Origin: Pimelobacter simplex
GTDB lineage: Bacteria; Actinomycetota; Actinomycetes; Propionibacteriales; Nocardioidaceae
Length of the DNA stretch: 64,000 nt
Direction: 5' to 3'
NCBI GenBank assembly: GCA_016803235.1
Contig: JADCLI010000002.1
Span: 1-64,000 of the forward strand
How positions within the stretch are numbered: position 1 is the stretch's first letter; every line of letters starts with the position of its first letter. Positions 1 to 8,091 of the stretch are shown here, one piece after another. Below the pieces are notes generated by a model. That model had not been told where the DNA came from. It saw only the letters and a program-made list of their open reading frames with translations, and ran no database searches. The translations under genes and the position numbers were made by a program.

Positions 1-33
1 TCTCGTGGGCGCGAAGATGTGCATACAAGACAG
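1..33. other. Degraded sequencing-adapter-like sequence at contig end
   Basis: The first 33 bases match the Illumina Nextera read-2 transposase adapter at 28 of 33 positions by eye, with differences at positions 11, 14, 22, 26 and 27. The best part is the tract AGATGTG followed by a variant of the mosaic end and GACAG at 29-33. The next bases enter a clean reading frame, so the break falls at about base 34. I infer that base 1 is a contig end carrying adapter-derived error sequence, not chromosome. The comparison uses the adapter sequence from memory. Confidence 0.7.
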
Positions 34-123
34 ACCCCGCCGACCGGCTCCGCGTCCCCGTTCACCACCCCGACCGAGGGCGGCGCGGCCGACCTGACCA
101 CCCTCGGCCCGCAGGGGTCGTGA
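34..123 (+). CDS. C-terminal end of a truncated upstream gene, probably the PP2C-type phosphatase of the kinase operon
   Basis: An open frame runs from base 34 to the TGA at 121-123. It encodes 29 residues rich in Thr, Pro, Gly and Ala, ending TTLGPQGS. The stop overlaps the GTG start of rodA at 120 (GTGA), the same junction used throughout this operon. In Actinobacteria the gene just before rodA-pbpA-pknA-pknB is normally the PP2C Ser/Thr phosphatase PstP/Stp, whose C-terminal tail is low in complexity. The identity is inferred from context only, because no phosphatase domain is present in the window. The 5' part is lost at the contig end. Confidence 0.5.
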   Translation, partial: TPPTGSASPFTTPTEGGAADLTTLGPQGS

Positions 124-1520
124 GGCCGGCCATGCCCACCAACTCCGCGCTGATGGGATTCGTGCACCGCCGCCGGCGGGGCGCGGAGCTCTTCCTGCTC
201 GTGCTCGCCCTGGTCGTCGGCATCGGCGCGTACGCCGCCGTCGGACTGGGCGTCGACGGCGAGGTCCCCACCAACCTGATCGGGTACGGCGGCTGGCTGA
301 CCCTGCTCGTCGTCGCGGCCCACGTCGCGGTGCGCCTGGTCGCGCCGTACGCCGACCCGGTGCTGCTGCCCGTGGTGGCGGCCCTCAACGGCCTGGGCCT
401 GGCGATCATCCACCGCGTCGACCTCGCCAAGGACACCGGCCTGGCCAGCCAGCAGCTGACCTGGATGACCCTCGGCGTCGCGCTCTTCGTCGCCACCCTG
501 GTCGCGCTGCCCGACCACCGGCTGCTCGCGCGGTTCACCTACACCTCGGGACTGGCCGCGCTGGTGCTGCTGATCCTGCCGATGATCCCCGGCCTGGGCA
601 CCTCCATCAACGGCGCGAAGATCTGGATCTCGCTCGGCCCGTTCAGCTTCCAGCCCGGCGAGGTCGCCAAGCTGCTGCTCGTCATCACCTTCGCCGGCTA
701 CCTCGTCGTGCACCGCGACGCGCTCGCCCTCGCCGGGCGCCGCGTCGTGTTCGTCGACCTGCCCCGCGGCCGCGACCTCGGGCCGGTCCTGATGATGTGG
801 GTGGTCAGCCTCGGCATCCTGGTGCTGCAGCGCGACCTCGGCTCCAGCCTGCTGTTCTTCGGCCTCTTCCTGGTCATGCTCTACGTCGCCACCGAGCGGC
901 CGGGGTGGCTCGTGGTCGGCGCGCTGCTGTTCTTCGGCGGCGCGGTCACGGCGTACAAGCTGTTCGGCCACGTGCAGAGCCGCGTCGACATCTGGCTGCA
1001 CCCCTTCGCCGACGCCGACGGCAAGGGCTACCAGCTGGTGCAGGCGCTCTACGGCTTCGCCTGGGGCGGGCTCGTGGGCCGTGGCCTCGGCGAGGGCATG
1101 CCCCAGCGGGTGCCGTACGTCGAGTCCGACTTCATCCTCGCCGCGATCGGCGAGGAGCTCGGCCTGACCGCCGTGATGGCGGTGCTGCTTCTCTACGGCC
1201 TGGTCGTGGAGCGCGCCCTGCGCGCGGCGCTGATCTCCCGCGACGGCTTCGGCAAGCTGGTCGCCACCGGCCTGGCCGCGGTCTTCGCGCTGCAGGTGTT
1301 CGTCGTCATCGGCGGCGTCACCCGGCTGATCCCGCTGACCGGCCTGACCACACCGTTCCTGTCCTACGGCGGCTCGTCCCTCGTCGTGAACTGGGTGATC
1401 ATCGCGGTGCTGCTGCGCATCTCCGACCAGGCCCGTCGGCCGCTGCCCGACCTCACGCCCGACGCGGAGGACCCGGACGAGCAGGCCACCCAGGTCGTGA
1501 AGGTGGTGAGCGAGAAGTGA
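120..1520 (+). CDS. rodA: RodA/FtsW-type SEDS peptidoglycan glycosyltransferase
   Basis: This is a 466-residue polytopic membrane protein of the SEDS (FtsW/RodA/SpoVE) family, which polymerises lipid II into glycan strands at the outer face of the membrane. About ten hydrophobic segments span residues 20-440. The family signature near the C-terminus, with FLSYGGSS, is present, as is the loop with PYVESDFILAAIGEELG. The length is normal for actinobacterial RodA. The start is GTG at 120, overlapping the previous stop; ATG at 132 is an alternative. It overlaps pbpA by 4 bases (GTGA), so the two are translationally coupled, as expected for a SEDS/class B PBP pair. The name RodA rather than FtsW rests on the pbpA-pknA-pknB context. 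Confidence 0.93.
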   Translation: MRPAMPTNSALMGFVHRRRRGAELFLLVLALVVGIGAYAAVGLGVDGEVPTNLIGYGGWLTLLVVAAHVAVRLVAPYADPVLLPVVAALNGLGLAIIHRVDLAKDTGLASQQLTWMTLGVALFVATLVALPDHRLLARFTYTSGLAALVLLILPMIPGLGTSINGAKIWISLGPFSFQPGEVAKLLLVITFAGYLVVHRDALALAGRRVVFVDLPRGRDLGPVLMMWVVSLGILVLQRDLGSSLLFFGLFLVMLYVATERPGWLVVGALLFFGGAVTAYKLFGHVQSRVDIWLHPFADADGKGYQLVQALYGFAWGGLVGRGLGEGMPQRVPYVESDFILAAIGEELGLTAVMAVLLLYGLVVERALRAALISRDGFGKLVATGLAAVFALQVFVVIGGVTRLIPLTGLTTPFLSYGGSSLVVNWVIIAVLLRISDQARRPLPDLTPDAEDPDEQATQVVKVVSEK

Positions 1521-3049
1521 ACAAACCGATCCGCGCGGTCTCGATCTTCTGCATGTTCCTGTTCCTCGCCCTCATGGCGAACGTGACCTACGTGCAGTTC
1601 GTGAAGTCCGGCTCCTACAACAAGGACCCCCGCAACGCCCGCGTCGCGGAGGCCTCCTACAGCCGCGAGCGGGGCCAGATCATCGTCGGCGAGGAGCCGG
1701 TGGCCACGAGCAAGCCGGTCGACGACCGCTACAAGTACCTGCGCGTCTACCCGGAGGCCGGGGCCCGGATGTTCGCCCCGGTGACCGGCTACCTCCAGCT
1801 CGGCAGCCAGACCGGCATCGAGCGCAGCCAGAACGCCGTGCTCACCGGCGAGGACCCGCAGCTGTTCGTGACCCGGCTGGTCGACCTGCTCAAGGGCGAG
1901 ACCGCCCAGGGCGGCAACGTGGTGCTCACCCTCGACGCGGCCGCGCAGAAGGCGGCGTTCGAGGGCCTGCGCGACACCCTCGGCCCGCGCGGCGAGGGCT
2001 CGGTGGTCGCGATCCAGCCGAAGACCGGGCGGATCCTCGCGATGGCCAGCTACCCGTCGTACGACCCCAACGAGCTCGCCAGCCACGACTCCACCAAGGC
2101 GTCGGAGGCCTACAAGGCGCTCGACGCCGACGAGCGGGAGCCGCTGCTCAACCGCGCGATCCGCACCCGGCTGTTCCCCGGCTCGACCTTCAAGCTGGTC
2201 ACCGCGGCCGCCGCGATCGAGAACGGCGCCTTCCACGCCGGCGACCAGGTCCCCGCGGGCACGACCTACCAGCCGCCGGGCACCAGCCACCGGATCGGCA
2301 ACGACGGCCGCGGCCAGTGCAGCCCGGCGAAGATCTCCTTCGCCACCGCCATGGAGTGGTCGTGCAACACGACCTTCGCGCAGCTCGCGGTCGAGGTCGG
2401 CCCCGACAAGATGCGCGCCCAGGCCGAGGCGTTCGGCTTCAACAGCGACTACCTGCGCGACCTGCAGGGCCAGGTCCAGTCCGTCTACCCGGCCAGCGTC
2501 GACGTCCCGGAGAGCGAGGGCGGCGGCACCCGCGAGCTGAGCCTCGCCGAGACCGCGCAGACCGGCATCGGCCAGAACACCGTCCAGGCGACGCCGCTGC
2601 AGATGGCGATGGTCACCGCGGCGATCGCCAACCAGGGCACCTTGATGCGCCCCTACCTCGTCGAGAAGGTGCAGACCGCCGGGTTCAACGTGCTGCGCAC
2701 GACCGAGCCGGAGGTCTTCAACGAGCAGGCCGTGTCGGCCCAGACCGCCGGCGAGCTCACCCAGCTGCTCCAGGCCACCGTCGACAACGGCACCGCCTCG
2801 CCGGCCGCGATCGACGGGGTCAAGGTCGCCGGCAAGACCGGTACGGCGCAGCGCGGCGACTCGCTGTGCAGCGCGGGCGGCCAGCCGCCGTACGCCTGGT
2901 TCGTCTCGTTCGCACCGGCCGAGGACGCCGAGGTGGCGGTGGCAGTCATGATCGAGGAGGCGCCCGACCGGGCGTGCGGCGAGATCGCGGGCGGCCAGCT
3001 CGGTGGTCCGATCGCGAAGGCAGTGATGGAAGCGGTGCTGAAGAAGTGA
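1517..3049 (+). CDS. pbpA: Penicillin-binding protein A, class B transpeptidase
   Basis: This 510-residue class B penicillin-binding protein has an N-terminal membrane anchor (residues 8-26), a short dimerisation region and a C-terminal transpeptidase domain that cross-links peptidoglycan outside the membrane. All three active-site motifs are visible: STFK with the nucleophilic serine (in LFPGSTFKLV), SCN (in MEWSCNTTF), and KTGT (in VAGKTGTAQ). The GTG start at 1517 overlaps the rodA stop. The gene is followed after 7 bases by a kinase gene. It is the probable partner of RodA. The size and motif order match mycobacterial PbpA, a substrate of PknB; that regulation is inferred from the family. 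Confidence 0.95.
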   Translation: MNKPIRAVSIFCMFLFLALMANVTYVQFVKSGSYNKDPRNARVAEASYSRERGQIIVGEEPVATSKPVDDRYKYLRVYPEAGARMFAPVTGYLQLGSQTGIERSQNAVLTGEDPQLFVTRLVDLLKGETAQGGNVVLTLDAAAQKAAFEGLRDTLGPRGEGSVVAIQPKTGRILAMASYPSYDPNELASHDSTKASEAYKALDADEREPLLNRAIRTRLFPGSTFKLVTAAAAIENGAFHAGDQVPAGTTYQPPGTSHRIGNDGRGQCSPAKISFATAMEWSCNTTFAQLAVEVGPDKMRAQAEAFGFNSDYLRDLQGQVQSVYPASVDVPESEGGGTRELSLAETAQTGIGQNTVQATPLQMAMVTAAIANQGTLMRPYLVEKVQTAGFNVLRTTEPEVFNEQAVSAQTAGELTQLLQATVDNGTASPAAIDGVKVAGKTGTAQRGDSLCSAGGQPPYAWFVSFAPAEDAEVAVAVMIEEAPDRACGEIAGGQLGGPIAKAVMEAVLKK

Positions 3050-3056
3050 TGGCCAA

Positions 3057-4589
3057 GTGACCGAGCAGAGCAGGTACGCCGACCGGGCAGGTCGCTACCG
3101 CCTCGACTCCATGATCGCCACCGGCGGCATGGGCGTGGTGTGGCGTGCGACCGACACCCGGCTCGGCCGGCCGGTCGCGGTCAAGGTCCTCAAGCCCGAG
3201 TACGCCGACGACGCGACCTTCCGCAGCCGGTTCGAGGGCGAGGCGCGCAGCGCGGCCGCGCTCCACCACCCGGGCATCGCGGGGGTCTACGACTACGGCG
3301 CCGGCCACTCCGACGCGGGCGGCGCCGACCTGCCGCCGTACCTCGTCATGGAGCTGGTCGACGGGCAGCCGCTCTCGGCCCTGCTGGCCAACGCCCGGGC
3401 CAGCGACCGCACCCTCGACGCGGGGGTCGTCCAGGACCTGATGGCGCAGGCCGCCGACGCGCTCGGCGTCGCGCACCGCGCGGGCATCGTGCACCGCGAC
3501 GTGAAGCCCGCGAACCTGCTCGTCACCTCCGACCGCACGGTCAAGATCACCGACTTCGGCATCGCCCGGGCGCTCGACTCGGTGGCGCTGACCCGCACCG
3601 GCTCGGTGATGGGCACGCCGCAGTACCTCAGCCCCGAGCAGGCCCGCGGCAACCCCTCGACACCGGCCTCCGACGTCTACTCGCTCGGCGTGGTCGCCTT
3701 CGAGTGCCTCTCCGGGCGCCGCCCGTTCGAGGCCGAGACCCCGGTCGCGACCGCGCTCGCCCACCTCCAGCAGCCGGTGCCCCCGCTGCCGCCGAGCATC
3801 CCCGGGCCGCTGGCCGCGGTGGTGCGCCGCGCGCTGGCCAAGGACCCCGCCGAGCGGTACGCCGACGGCGCCGCCTTCGCCGCCGCCCTCCGCGCGCCCG
3901 AGGTCGCGGCCGCCGCCCTGGCCGACGAGCCCGACGACGGCCACACCCAGGTGCTGACCGGCGTGGTGCCGCCCGTCCCCGTCCCGGTGCCCGCCGCCCC
4001 GCCGTCCCAGCCGATGCGCCGGCTGGACAGCCCGGCGGCGTACGCCGGCGACGCGCGCCCGGATCCGGAGGACGACGAGCGGCGCAGGTCGCCGTGGCCG
4101 ATCGCAGCCGCGGTCATCGCGCTGGTCGTCCTCGCGGTGATCGCCGCCGTGCTGCTGTTCGGCAACGACGGCGACGACGATCCGACCGTCGAGGACCCGG
4201 CGACCACACCGACGTCCGAGCCGACCACCGAGCCCACCACGGAGCCGACCACCGAGCCGACGACGGAGCCGACCACCGAGGAGCCGGCGACCGTCGAGGT
4301 CGACGAGGACCAGTACACCTGCTTCAGCCCCTACCAGGACGCCGTGGCCGACCTGCGCGACGACGGCCTCAAGGTCACCTGGGAGCAGGACTCCGAGGAG
4401 AACGACGGCAGCTGCGAGGAGGGCACCGTGTCCCGGTTCTCCCGCAACGGCACCCTCACCGAGGGTGACTCGATCGTCGTCTTCTACTGGGGTCCCGTCC
4501 CGGAGGAGCCGACCACCGAGCCCACCGAGCCGACCGACCCGATCACCCTGCCCACCGCTCCCACCGACCTGACAGGTGGTGTCCAGTGA
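3057..4589 (+). CDS. pknA: Membrane Ser/Thr protein kinase, PknA-like
   Basis: This is a 510-residue Hanks-type kinase. The kinase domain covers roughly residues 13-275, with the glycine loop TGGMGVVW, VAVKVL lysine, catalytic loop HRDVKPAN, DFG in ITDFGIARA and APE-equivalent SPEQARG. A single transmembrane helix lies near residues 346-368. Outside it is a Thr/Pro/Glu linker of five TEPT-type repeats (DNA about 4210-4290) and then a small domain that may resemble a single degenerate PASTA unit, ending in another TEPT tail. Mycobacterial PknA has a shorter, simpler exterior, so the sensor part is different here. The GTG start at 3057 follows pbpA by 7 bases, and the stop overlaps pknB by 4 bases. 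Confidence 0.9.
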   Translation: MTEQSRYADRAGRYRLDSMIATGGMGVVWRATDTRLGRPVAVKVLKPEYADDATFRSRFEGEARSAAALHHPGIAGVYDYGAGHSDAGGADLPPYLVMELVDGQPLSALLANARASDRTLDAGVVQDLMAQAADALGVAHRAGIVHRDVKPANLLVTSDRTVKITDFGIARALDSVALTRTGSVMGTPQYLSPEQARGNPSTPASDVYSLGVVAFECLSGRRPFEAETPVATALAHLQQPVPPLPPSIPGPLAAVVRRALAKDPAERYADGAAFAAALRAPEVAAAALADEPDDGHTQVLTGVVPPVPVPVPAAPPSQPMRRLDSPAAYAGDARPDPEDDERRRSPWPIAAAVIALVVLAVIAAVLLFGNDGDDDPTVEDPATTPTSEPTTEPTTEPTTEPTTEPTTEEPATVEVDEDQYTCFSPYQDAVADLRDDGLKVTWEQDSEENDGSCEEGTVSRFSRNGTLTEGDSIVVFYWGPVPEEPTTEPTEPTDPITLPTAPTDLTGGVQ

Positions 4590-6487
4590 CCACTCCCCCG
4601 CACGAGCCCGGCGCCGGCCGGACCGTCGTCGGCGGACGGTACGAGCTCGGGGAGCTCCTCGGCCGCGGCGGCATGGCCGAGGTCCGCAAGGGCACCGACA
4701 CCCGGCTCGGTCGGGTCGTGGCCGTCAAGCGGCTGCGCACCGATCTCGCCAGCGACGCGACCTTCCAGGCCCGCTTCCGTCGCGAGGCGCAGTCGTCGGC
4801 CTCGCTCAACCACCCGGCGATCGTCGCCGTCTACGACACCGGCGAGGAGCGCACCACCCACCTCGACGGCAGCACCGAGGTCGTCCCCTACATCGTGATG
4901 GAGTACGTCGCCGGGCGCACCCTGCGCGACATCCTGCGCGAGGGTCGCAAGATCCTGCCCGAGCGGGCACTGGAGATCACCAGCGGCGTCCTGTCGGCGC
5001 TCGACTACAGCCACCGCGCCGGGATCATCCACCGCGACATCAAGCCCGGCAACGTGATGCTCACCCCGTCGGGCGACGTGAAGGTGATGGACTTCGGCAT
5101 CGCCCGCGCGATGAGCGACGCCCAGTCCTCGATGACCCAGACCGCGGCCGTGGTCGGCACCGCCCAGTACCTCTCCCCGGAGCAGGCGCGCGGCGAGACC
5201 GTCGACTCCCGCTCCGACGTCTACTCCGCCGGCTGCCTGCTCTACGAGCTGCTCACCGGGCGCCCGCCCTTCGTCGGCGACTCCCCCGTCGCGGTCGCCT
5301 ACCAGCACGTCCGCGAGCCCGCCGTACCCCCGTCGCGGCACGAGGACGACCTCACCCCCGAGGTCGACGCGATCGTGATGAAGGCGCTCGCCAAGCGGGT
5401 GGAGGACCGCTACCAGTCGGCCGCGCAGATGCGCGCCGACATCGAGCGCTACCTCGCCGGCCGGCCGGTGCAGGCCGTGCTGCCGGCGGAGACCAGCGAG
5501 ACCTCCGTCGTCGCGCCCCGCCACGCCGCCGCCCCGGTCGAGCACCACGAGACCGCGATCCGCCAGCCGCTGCCGCCCGACCGGGACCGCGACAGCGACC
5601 GCCGCAGCCGGGCGACCCTGTGGGTCCTGCTCGGCCTGCTGATCGCCGCACTGATCGGCACCGCGTTCTTCGTGCTGCCGCGGCTCTTCGACAACACCCC
5701 GCCACCGGTGCGGGTGCCCAACGTGGTCCGGATGACCGAGGACGACGCCCGCGCCGCGATCGGCAAGGCCGGCTTCGAGGTCGGCACCGTGAGCGTGCGC
5801 AACGACGACACCATCGAGGCGGGCCGGGTCATCGAGCAGGACCCGATCGGCGACGACTACGTCGCCGAGGGCAGCCGGATCAGCTTCGTGGTGTCCCTCG
5901 GCAAGGGCCAGTTCGCGCTGCCGTCGGTCATCGAGCAGAAGCGCAAGGCCGCGATCCAGTCGCTCGTCGAGGCCGGGATCGCCGAGCGCAACATCACCGA
6001 GCGCGCGTGCGACACCGACGAGCCCGAGAACACCGTCGTCGAGCAGAACCCCGCCCCGAACACCATGGTCGACCAGGACGCCACGGTCGAGCTCTGCCTG
6101 TCCGACGGGCCGGAGACGGTGCCCAGCGTGGTCGGCATGAAGCAGGCCGCCGCCGAGCAGGCGATCAAGGACGCCGGCTTCGTCCCGGTCGTGCGCGAGG
6201 CCCGGCCCGACGACGCCAGCCAGAAGAAGGGCCGGGTCACCGAGCAGATCCCCGCCAACGGGACGCTGGCCAAGGGGTCCAACGTGGTCATCTTCGTGTC
6301 GGTCTACGAGCCCGCGCCGCCGCCGGCGGTCACCGACACCGACGGCGACGGCCTGCCCGACACCGACGAGGCGGGTCGCGGCACCGACCCGGCCAACCCG
6401 GACACCGACGGCGACGGCGTCAGCGACGGCGCCGAGGTGGCTGCCGGGACCGACCCGACCAACCCGTTCGGGCGGGTCCGCCCCTGA
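4586..6487 (+). CDS. pknB: PASTA-domain Ser/Thr protein kinase PknB with C-terminal calcium-type repeats
   Basis: This 633-residue kinase regulates cell-wall synthesis and division in response to extracytoplasmic muropeptides or lipid II (family knowledge). The N-terminal kinase domain (about residues 14-275) shows GRGGMAEVRKG, AVKRL, HRDIKPGN and MDFGIARA. A transmembrane helix lies at about 345-367. Three PASTA repeats follow (from about 377, 444 and 513), each with the typical VPxVxxM/xxxxAxxxIxxAGF pattern; many actinobacterial PknB proteins have four. After the last repeat come two motifs, DTDGDGLPDTDE and DTDGDGVSDGAE, which are thrombospondin type-3-like Asp-rich calcium-binding repeats. 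The GTG start overlaps the pknA stop by 4 bases, and two hairpins follow. Confidence 0.93.
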   Translation: MTTPPHEPGAGRTVVGGRYELGELLGRGGMAEVRKGTDTRLGRVVAVKRLRTDLASDATFQARFRREAQSSASLNHPAIVAVYDTGEERTTHLDGSTEVVPYIVMEYVAGRTLRDILREGRKILPERALEITSGVLSALDYSHRAGIIHRDIKPGNVMLTPSGDVKVMDFGIARAMSDAQSSMTQTAAVVGTAQYLSPEQARGETVDSRSDVYSAGCLLYELLTGRPPFVGDSPVAVAYQHVREPAVPPSRHEDDLTPEVDAIVMKALAKRVEDRYQSAAQMRADIERYLAGRPVQAVLPAETSETSVVAPRHAAAPVEHHETAIRQPLPPDRDRDSDRRSRATLWVLLGLLIAALIGTAFFVLPRLFDNTPPPVRVPNVVRMTEDDARAAIGKAGFEVGTVSVRNDDTIEAGRVIEQDPIGDDYVAEGSRISFVVSLGKGQFALPSVIEQKRKAAIQSLVEAGIAERNITERACDTDEPENTVVEQNPAPNTMVDQDATVELCLSDGPETVPSVVGMKQAAAEQAIKDAGFVPVVREARPDDASQKKGRVTEQIPANGTLAKGSNVVIFVSVYEPAPPPAVTDTDGDGLPDTDEAGRGTDPANPDTDGDGVSDGAEVAAGTDPTNPFGRVRP

Positions 6488-6488
6488 T

Positions 6489-6520
6489 CCCTCCATCCGT
6501 TCGATCGAACGGATAGAGGG
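6489..6520. terminator. Inverted repeat between convergent genes, first copy
   Basis: A perfect 20-base palindrome (6495-6514, halves ATCCGTTCGA and TCGAACGGAT) is extended by CCCTC at 6489-6493 pairing with GAGGG at 6516-6520. It begins just after the pknB stop and faces the end of the convergent DUF881 gene, so it is well placed as a terminator. No T-run is present, which is common in Actinobacteria. Confidence 0.6.
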
Positions 6521-6538
6521 ATTCCTGGCCAGAAGAGT

Positions 6539-6570
6539 CCCCCAGATCGTTCGATCGAACGATCTGGGGG
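6539..6570. terminator. Perfect 32-base palindrome between convergent genes, second copy
   Basis: Bases 6539-6554 are perfectly complementary to 6555-6570, with CCCCCAGATCG on the left arm and CGATCTGGGGG on the right. The centre CGTTCGATCGAACG is shared with the inverted repeat 19 bases upstream. It ends 2 bases before the stop of the minus-strand DUF881 gene and probably terminates transcription from that side. The shared centre may have another role. Confidence 0.6.
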
Positions 6571-6572
6571 GG

Positions 6573-7379
6573 TCAGCGCAGGGGCCGGGCGTACTGCAGG
6601 TCGACCAGGCCGTCGTACGCCGGCGCCTCGACCCGGTCCTCGACGTCGAGCTCCCAGCCCATCCGGATGAGCGGGTTGTCGGCGTCCTTGCGGTACCCGG
6701 CGACGATCGGGTCGCCGGCCACCGAGGAGTAGAGGTCGCTCGGGTCGCCGACCGCCTCGATGACGTAGGGCTGGGGGAACGGCTCGCCCTGGAGCTGGAC
6801 CACCGGCCCCTTGCAGCGGATGCCGGTCGTGGAGATCACCCGCTGGCCCGCGATGGTGACGGCGCTGGCGCCGCCCCGCCACAGGGCGTTGACCAGGGCC
6901 TGGATGTCCTGCTGGTGCACGACGAAGCGGTTGAGGTTGAGCCGGTCGTCGGGGTCGAGCTGCTTGTTGCGCTCGACCGCCTCGTCGAGGAGCTCCTCGG
7001 GCGCGTCGGAGAGGGTGATCTGCAGGCCGGCACCGGTGCGGGGGGTCATCCCGGCCGGGTCGCGCAGCTTCGCGATCTGCCGCCGCGCGTCGCGCACGCC
7101 CTTGTCGCCGACGCCGGCGGTGAGCCGGTCGACCTGGTCGGACAGGTCCTGGTACCTCTCCTCGACCTTGCGGTAGTCGGCCGCCTCGCCCTCGACCAGT
7201 CCGGCGAGGTCGGTGTAGCGGCCCGGGCGGAGGTCGGATCCCTCGCTGTTGGTGGCCGAGACGGCCAGCAGCGCACCGCTGAGCAGGACGACCACCGGCG
7301 TGCCGACCCGCCACGCCCGCGACCGCTTCTGCGCCTCGGGGCGGCGGCCCGTCGTACCTCCGGCGTGGGCACCCGTCAT
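6573..7379 (-). CDS. DUF881 family membrane-anchored coiled-coil protein
   Basis: This 268-residue protein has a short basic cytoplasmic N-terminus, one membrane segment (about residues 26-45, with VVVLLSGALLAVSATNS) and an external part. The external part has a coiled-coil stretch (about 62-110) followed by the DUF881 domain with GLQITLSDAPEE, LNRFVVHQQDIQALVNALW and GGASAVTIAGQRV. Such proteins lie next to crgA and the kinase operon in many Actinobacteria and are thought to act in envelope growth or division; the exact role is unknown. ATG at 7379 was chosen because the frame upstream encodes no conserved sequence and runs into the crgA promoter. The gene is divergent from crgA, with 44 bases between starts. 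Confidence 0.82.
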   Translation of the reverse strand: MTGAHAGGTTGRRPEAQKRSRAWRVGTPVVVLLSGALLAVSATNSEGSDLRPGRYTDLAGLVEGEAADYRKVEERYQDLSDQVDRLTAGVGDKGVRDARRQIAKLRDPAGMTPRTGAGLQITLSDAPEELLDEAVERNKQLDPDDRLNLNRFVVHQQDIQALVNALWRGGASAVTIAGQRVISTTGIRCKGPVVQLQGEPFPQPYVIEAVGDPSDLYSSVAGDPIVAGYRKDADNPLIRMGWELDVEDRVEAPAYDGLVDLQYARPLR

Positions 7380-7423
7380 ACTGACAGTGTCCACCACCAC
7401 TGAACCTGACCGAGGAGCCACCC

Positions 7424-7930
7424 GTGGCGAAGTCGTCCCGCCTGTCGAAGCGCAAGGAGCGCGAGGTCTTCGGCGACCCCGATCGCGGCCCGCTGCTGAG
7501 CATCCGCTTCGCCATCGCGCTCGTGCTGATCCTCGGCGGCATCGGCTGGATCCTCTACTACTACTTCGGCATCCGGCCGACCGACGGGTTCGGCAGCATC
7601 GGCGAGAACGGCAAGGTCCGCCAGCCCGGCGGCCCCTCGTTCTTCGCCGACCTCGAGGGCAAGAACTACCTGATCGGCTTCATCGCCTTCTTCCTCGGCC
7701 TGATGCTCTCCGCCCACCCGTCGACCCCGATGGGGCGCGGCCGCGGCGTCGTCGTCAGCATGCTGGCCTGCTTCATCGTCGGCCTGGTGTGGATCTGCGT
7801 CTTCTACATCTTCCTGACGGGCAACGACCCCAAGGACATCCCGATCCTCAACGACCTGGGGCAGAAGAACCTGTTCGTCGGCATCGGCTTCATGGCCGTC
7901 GGCTTCGCCTTCGCCACCCGCTGGGAGTAG
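7424..7930 (+). CDS. crgA: CrgA-family cell division protein with an extra N-terminal membrane half
   Basis: The 168-residue protein starts at GTG 7424 (MAKSSRLSKRKE). Its C-terminal half (about residues 103-168) has the two-helix CrgA pattern: a helix with VVSMLACFIVGLVWICV, a loop with ILNDLGQKNL, then VGIGFMAVGFAFATRWE, ending in the family's terminal ATRW-like motif. CrgA recruits and stabilises the divisome and interacts with PBPs and FtsZ partners. Typical CrgA is about 80-95 residues. Here an additional N-terminal half contributes a helix at about 27-48 and another at about 78-96. The position beside the rodA/pknB operon fits a division role. A terminator hairpin follows at 7950. Confidence 0.75.
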   Translation: MAKSSRLSKRKEREVFGDPDRGPLLSIRFAIALVLILGGIGWILYYYFGIRPTDGFGSIGENGKVRQPGGPSFFADLEGKNYLIGFIAFFLGLMLSAHPSTPMGRGRGVVVSMLACFIVGLVWICVFYIFLTGNDPKDIPILNDLGQKNLFVGIGFMAVGFAFATRWE

Positions 7931-7949
7931 GCCTCCCCCGCTCCGTGCG

Positions 7950-7992
7950 CCGCGCCGGCGGACCCTGTGGTCCCCGGCGCGGTGCTGTTTTT
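7950..7992 (+). terminator. Rho-independent terminator after crgA
   Basis: A 9-base-pair stem, CCGCGCCGG at 7950-7958 and CCGGCGCGG at 7974-7982, is followed by TGCTGTTTTT to 7992. It starts 20 bases after the crgA stop and is one of the few classic hairpin-plus-T-run terminators in the window. Confidence 0.85.
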
Positions 7993-8091
7993 CCACCGCT
8001 CGTTATCCCCAGGGATGTCCACAGCTGGGGAGAACTACACCCGTGTCATTCATCCACACCGGTGGAAAAGCCTGGGGAAATCGCCGACCGG

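Noticed and set aside
4210..4290. Tandem GAGCCGACCACC-like units in pknA
   Set aside because: They encode the TEPT linker of the kinase exterior, so they are coding repeats, not a separate repeat element.
8003..8030. TTATCCCC and TGTCCACA resembling DnaA boxes upstream of the rhomboid gene
   Set aside because: Only one or two poor matches, no cluster of boxes and no AT-rich unwinding element, so no origin was called.
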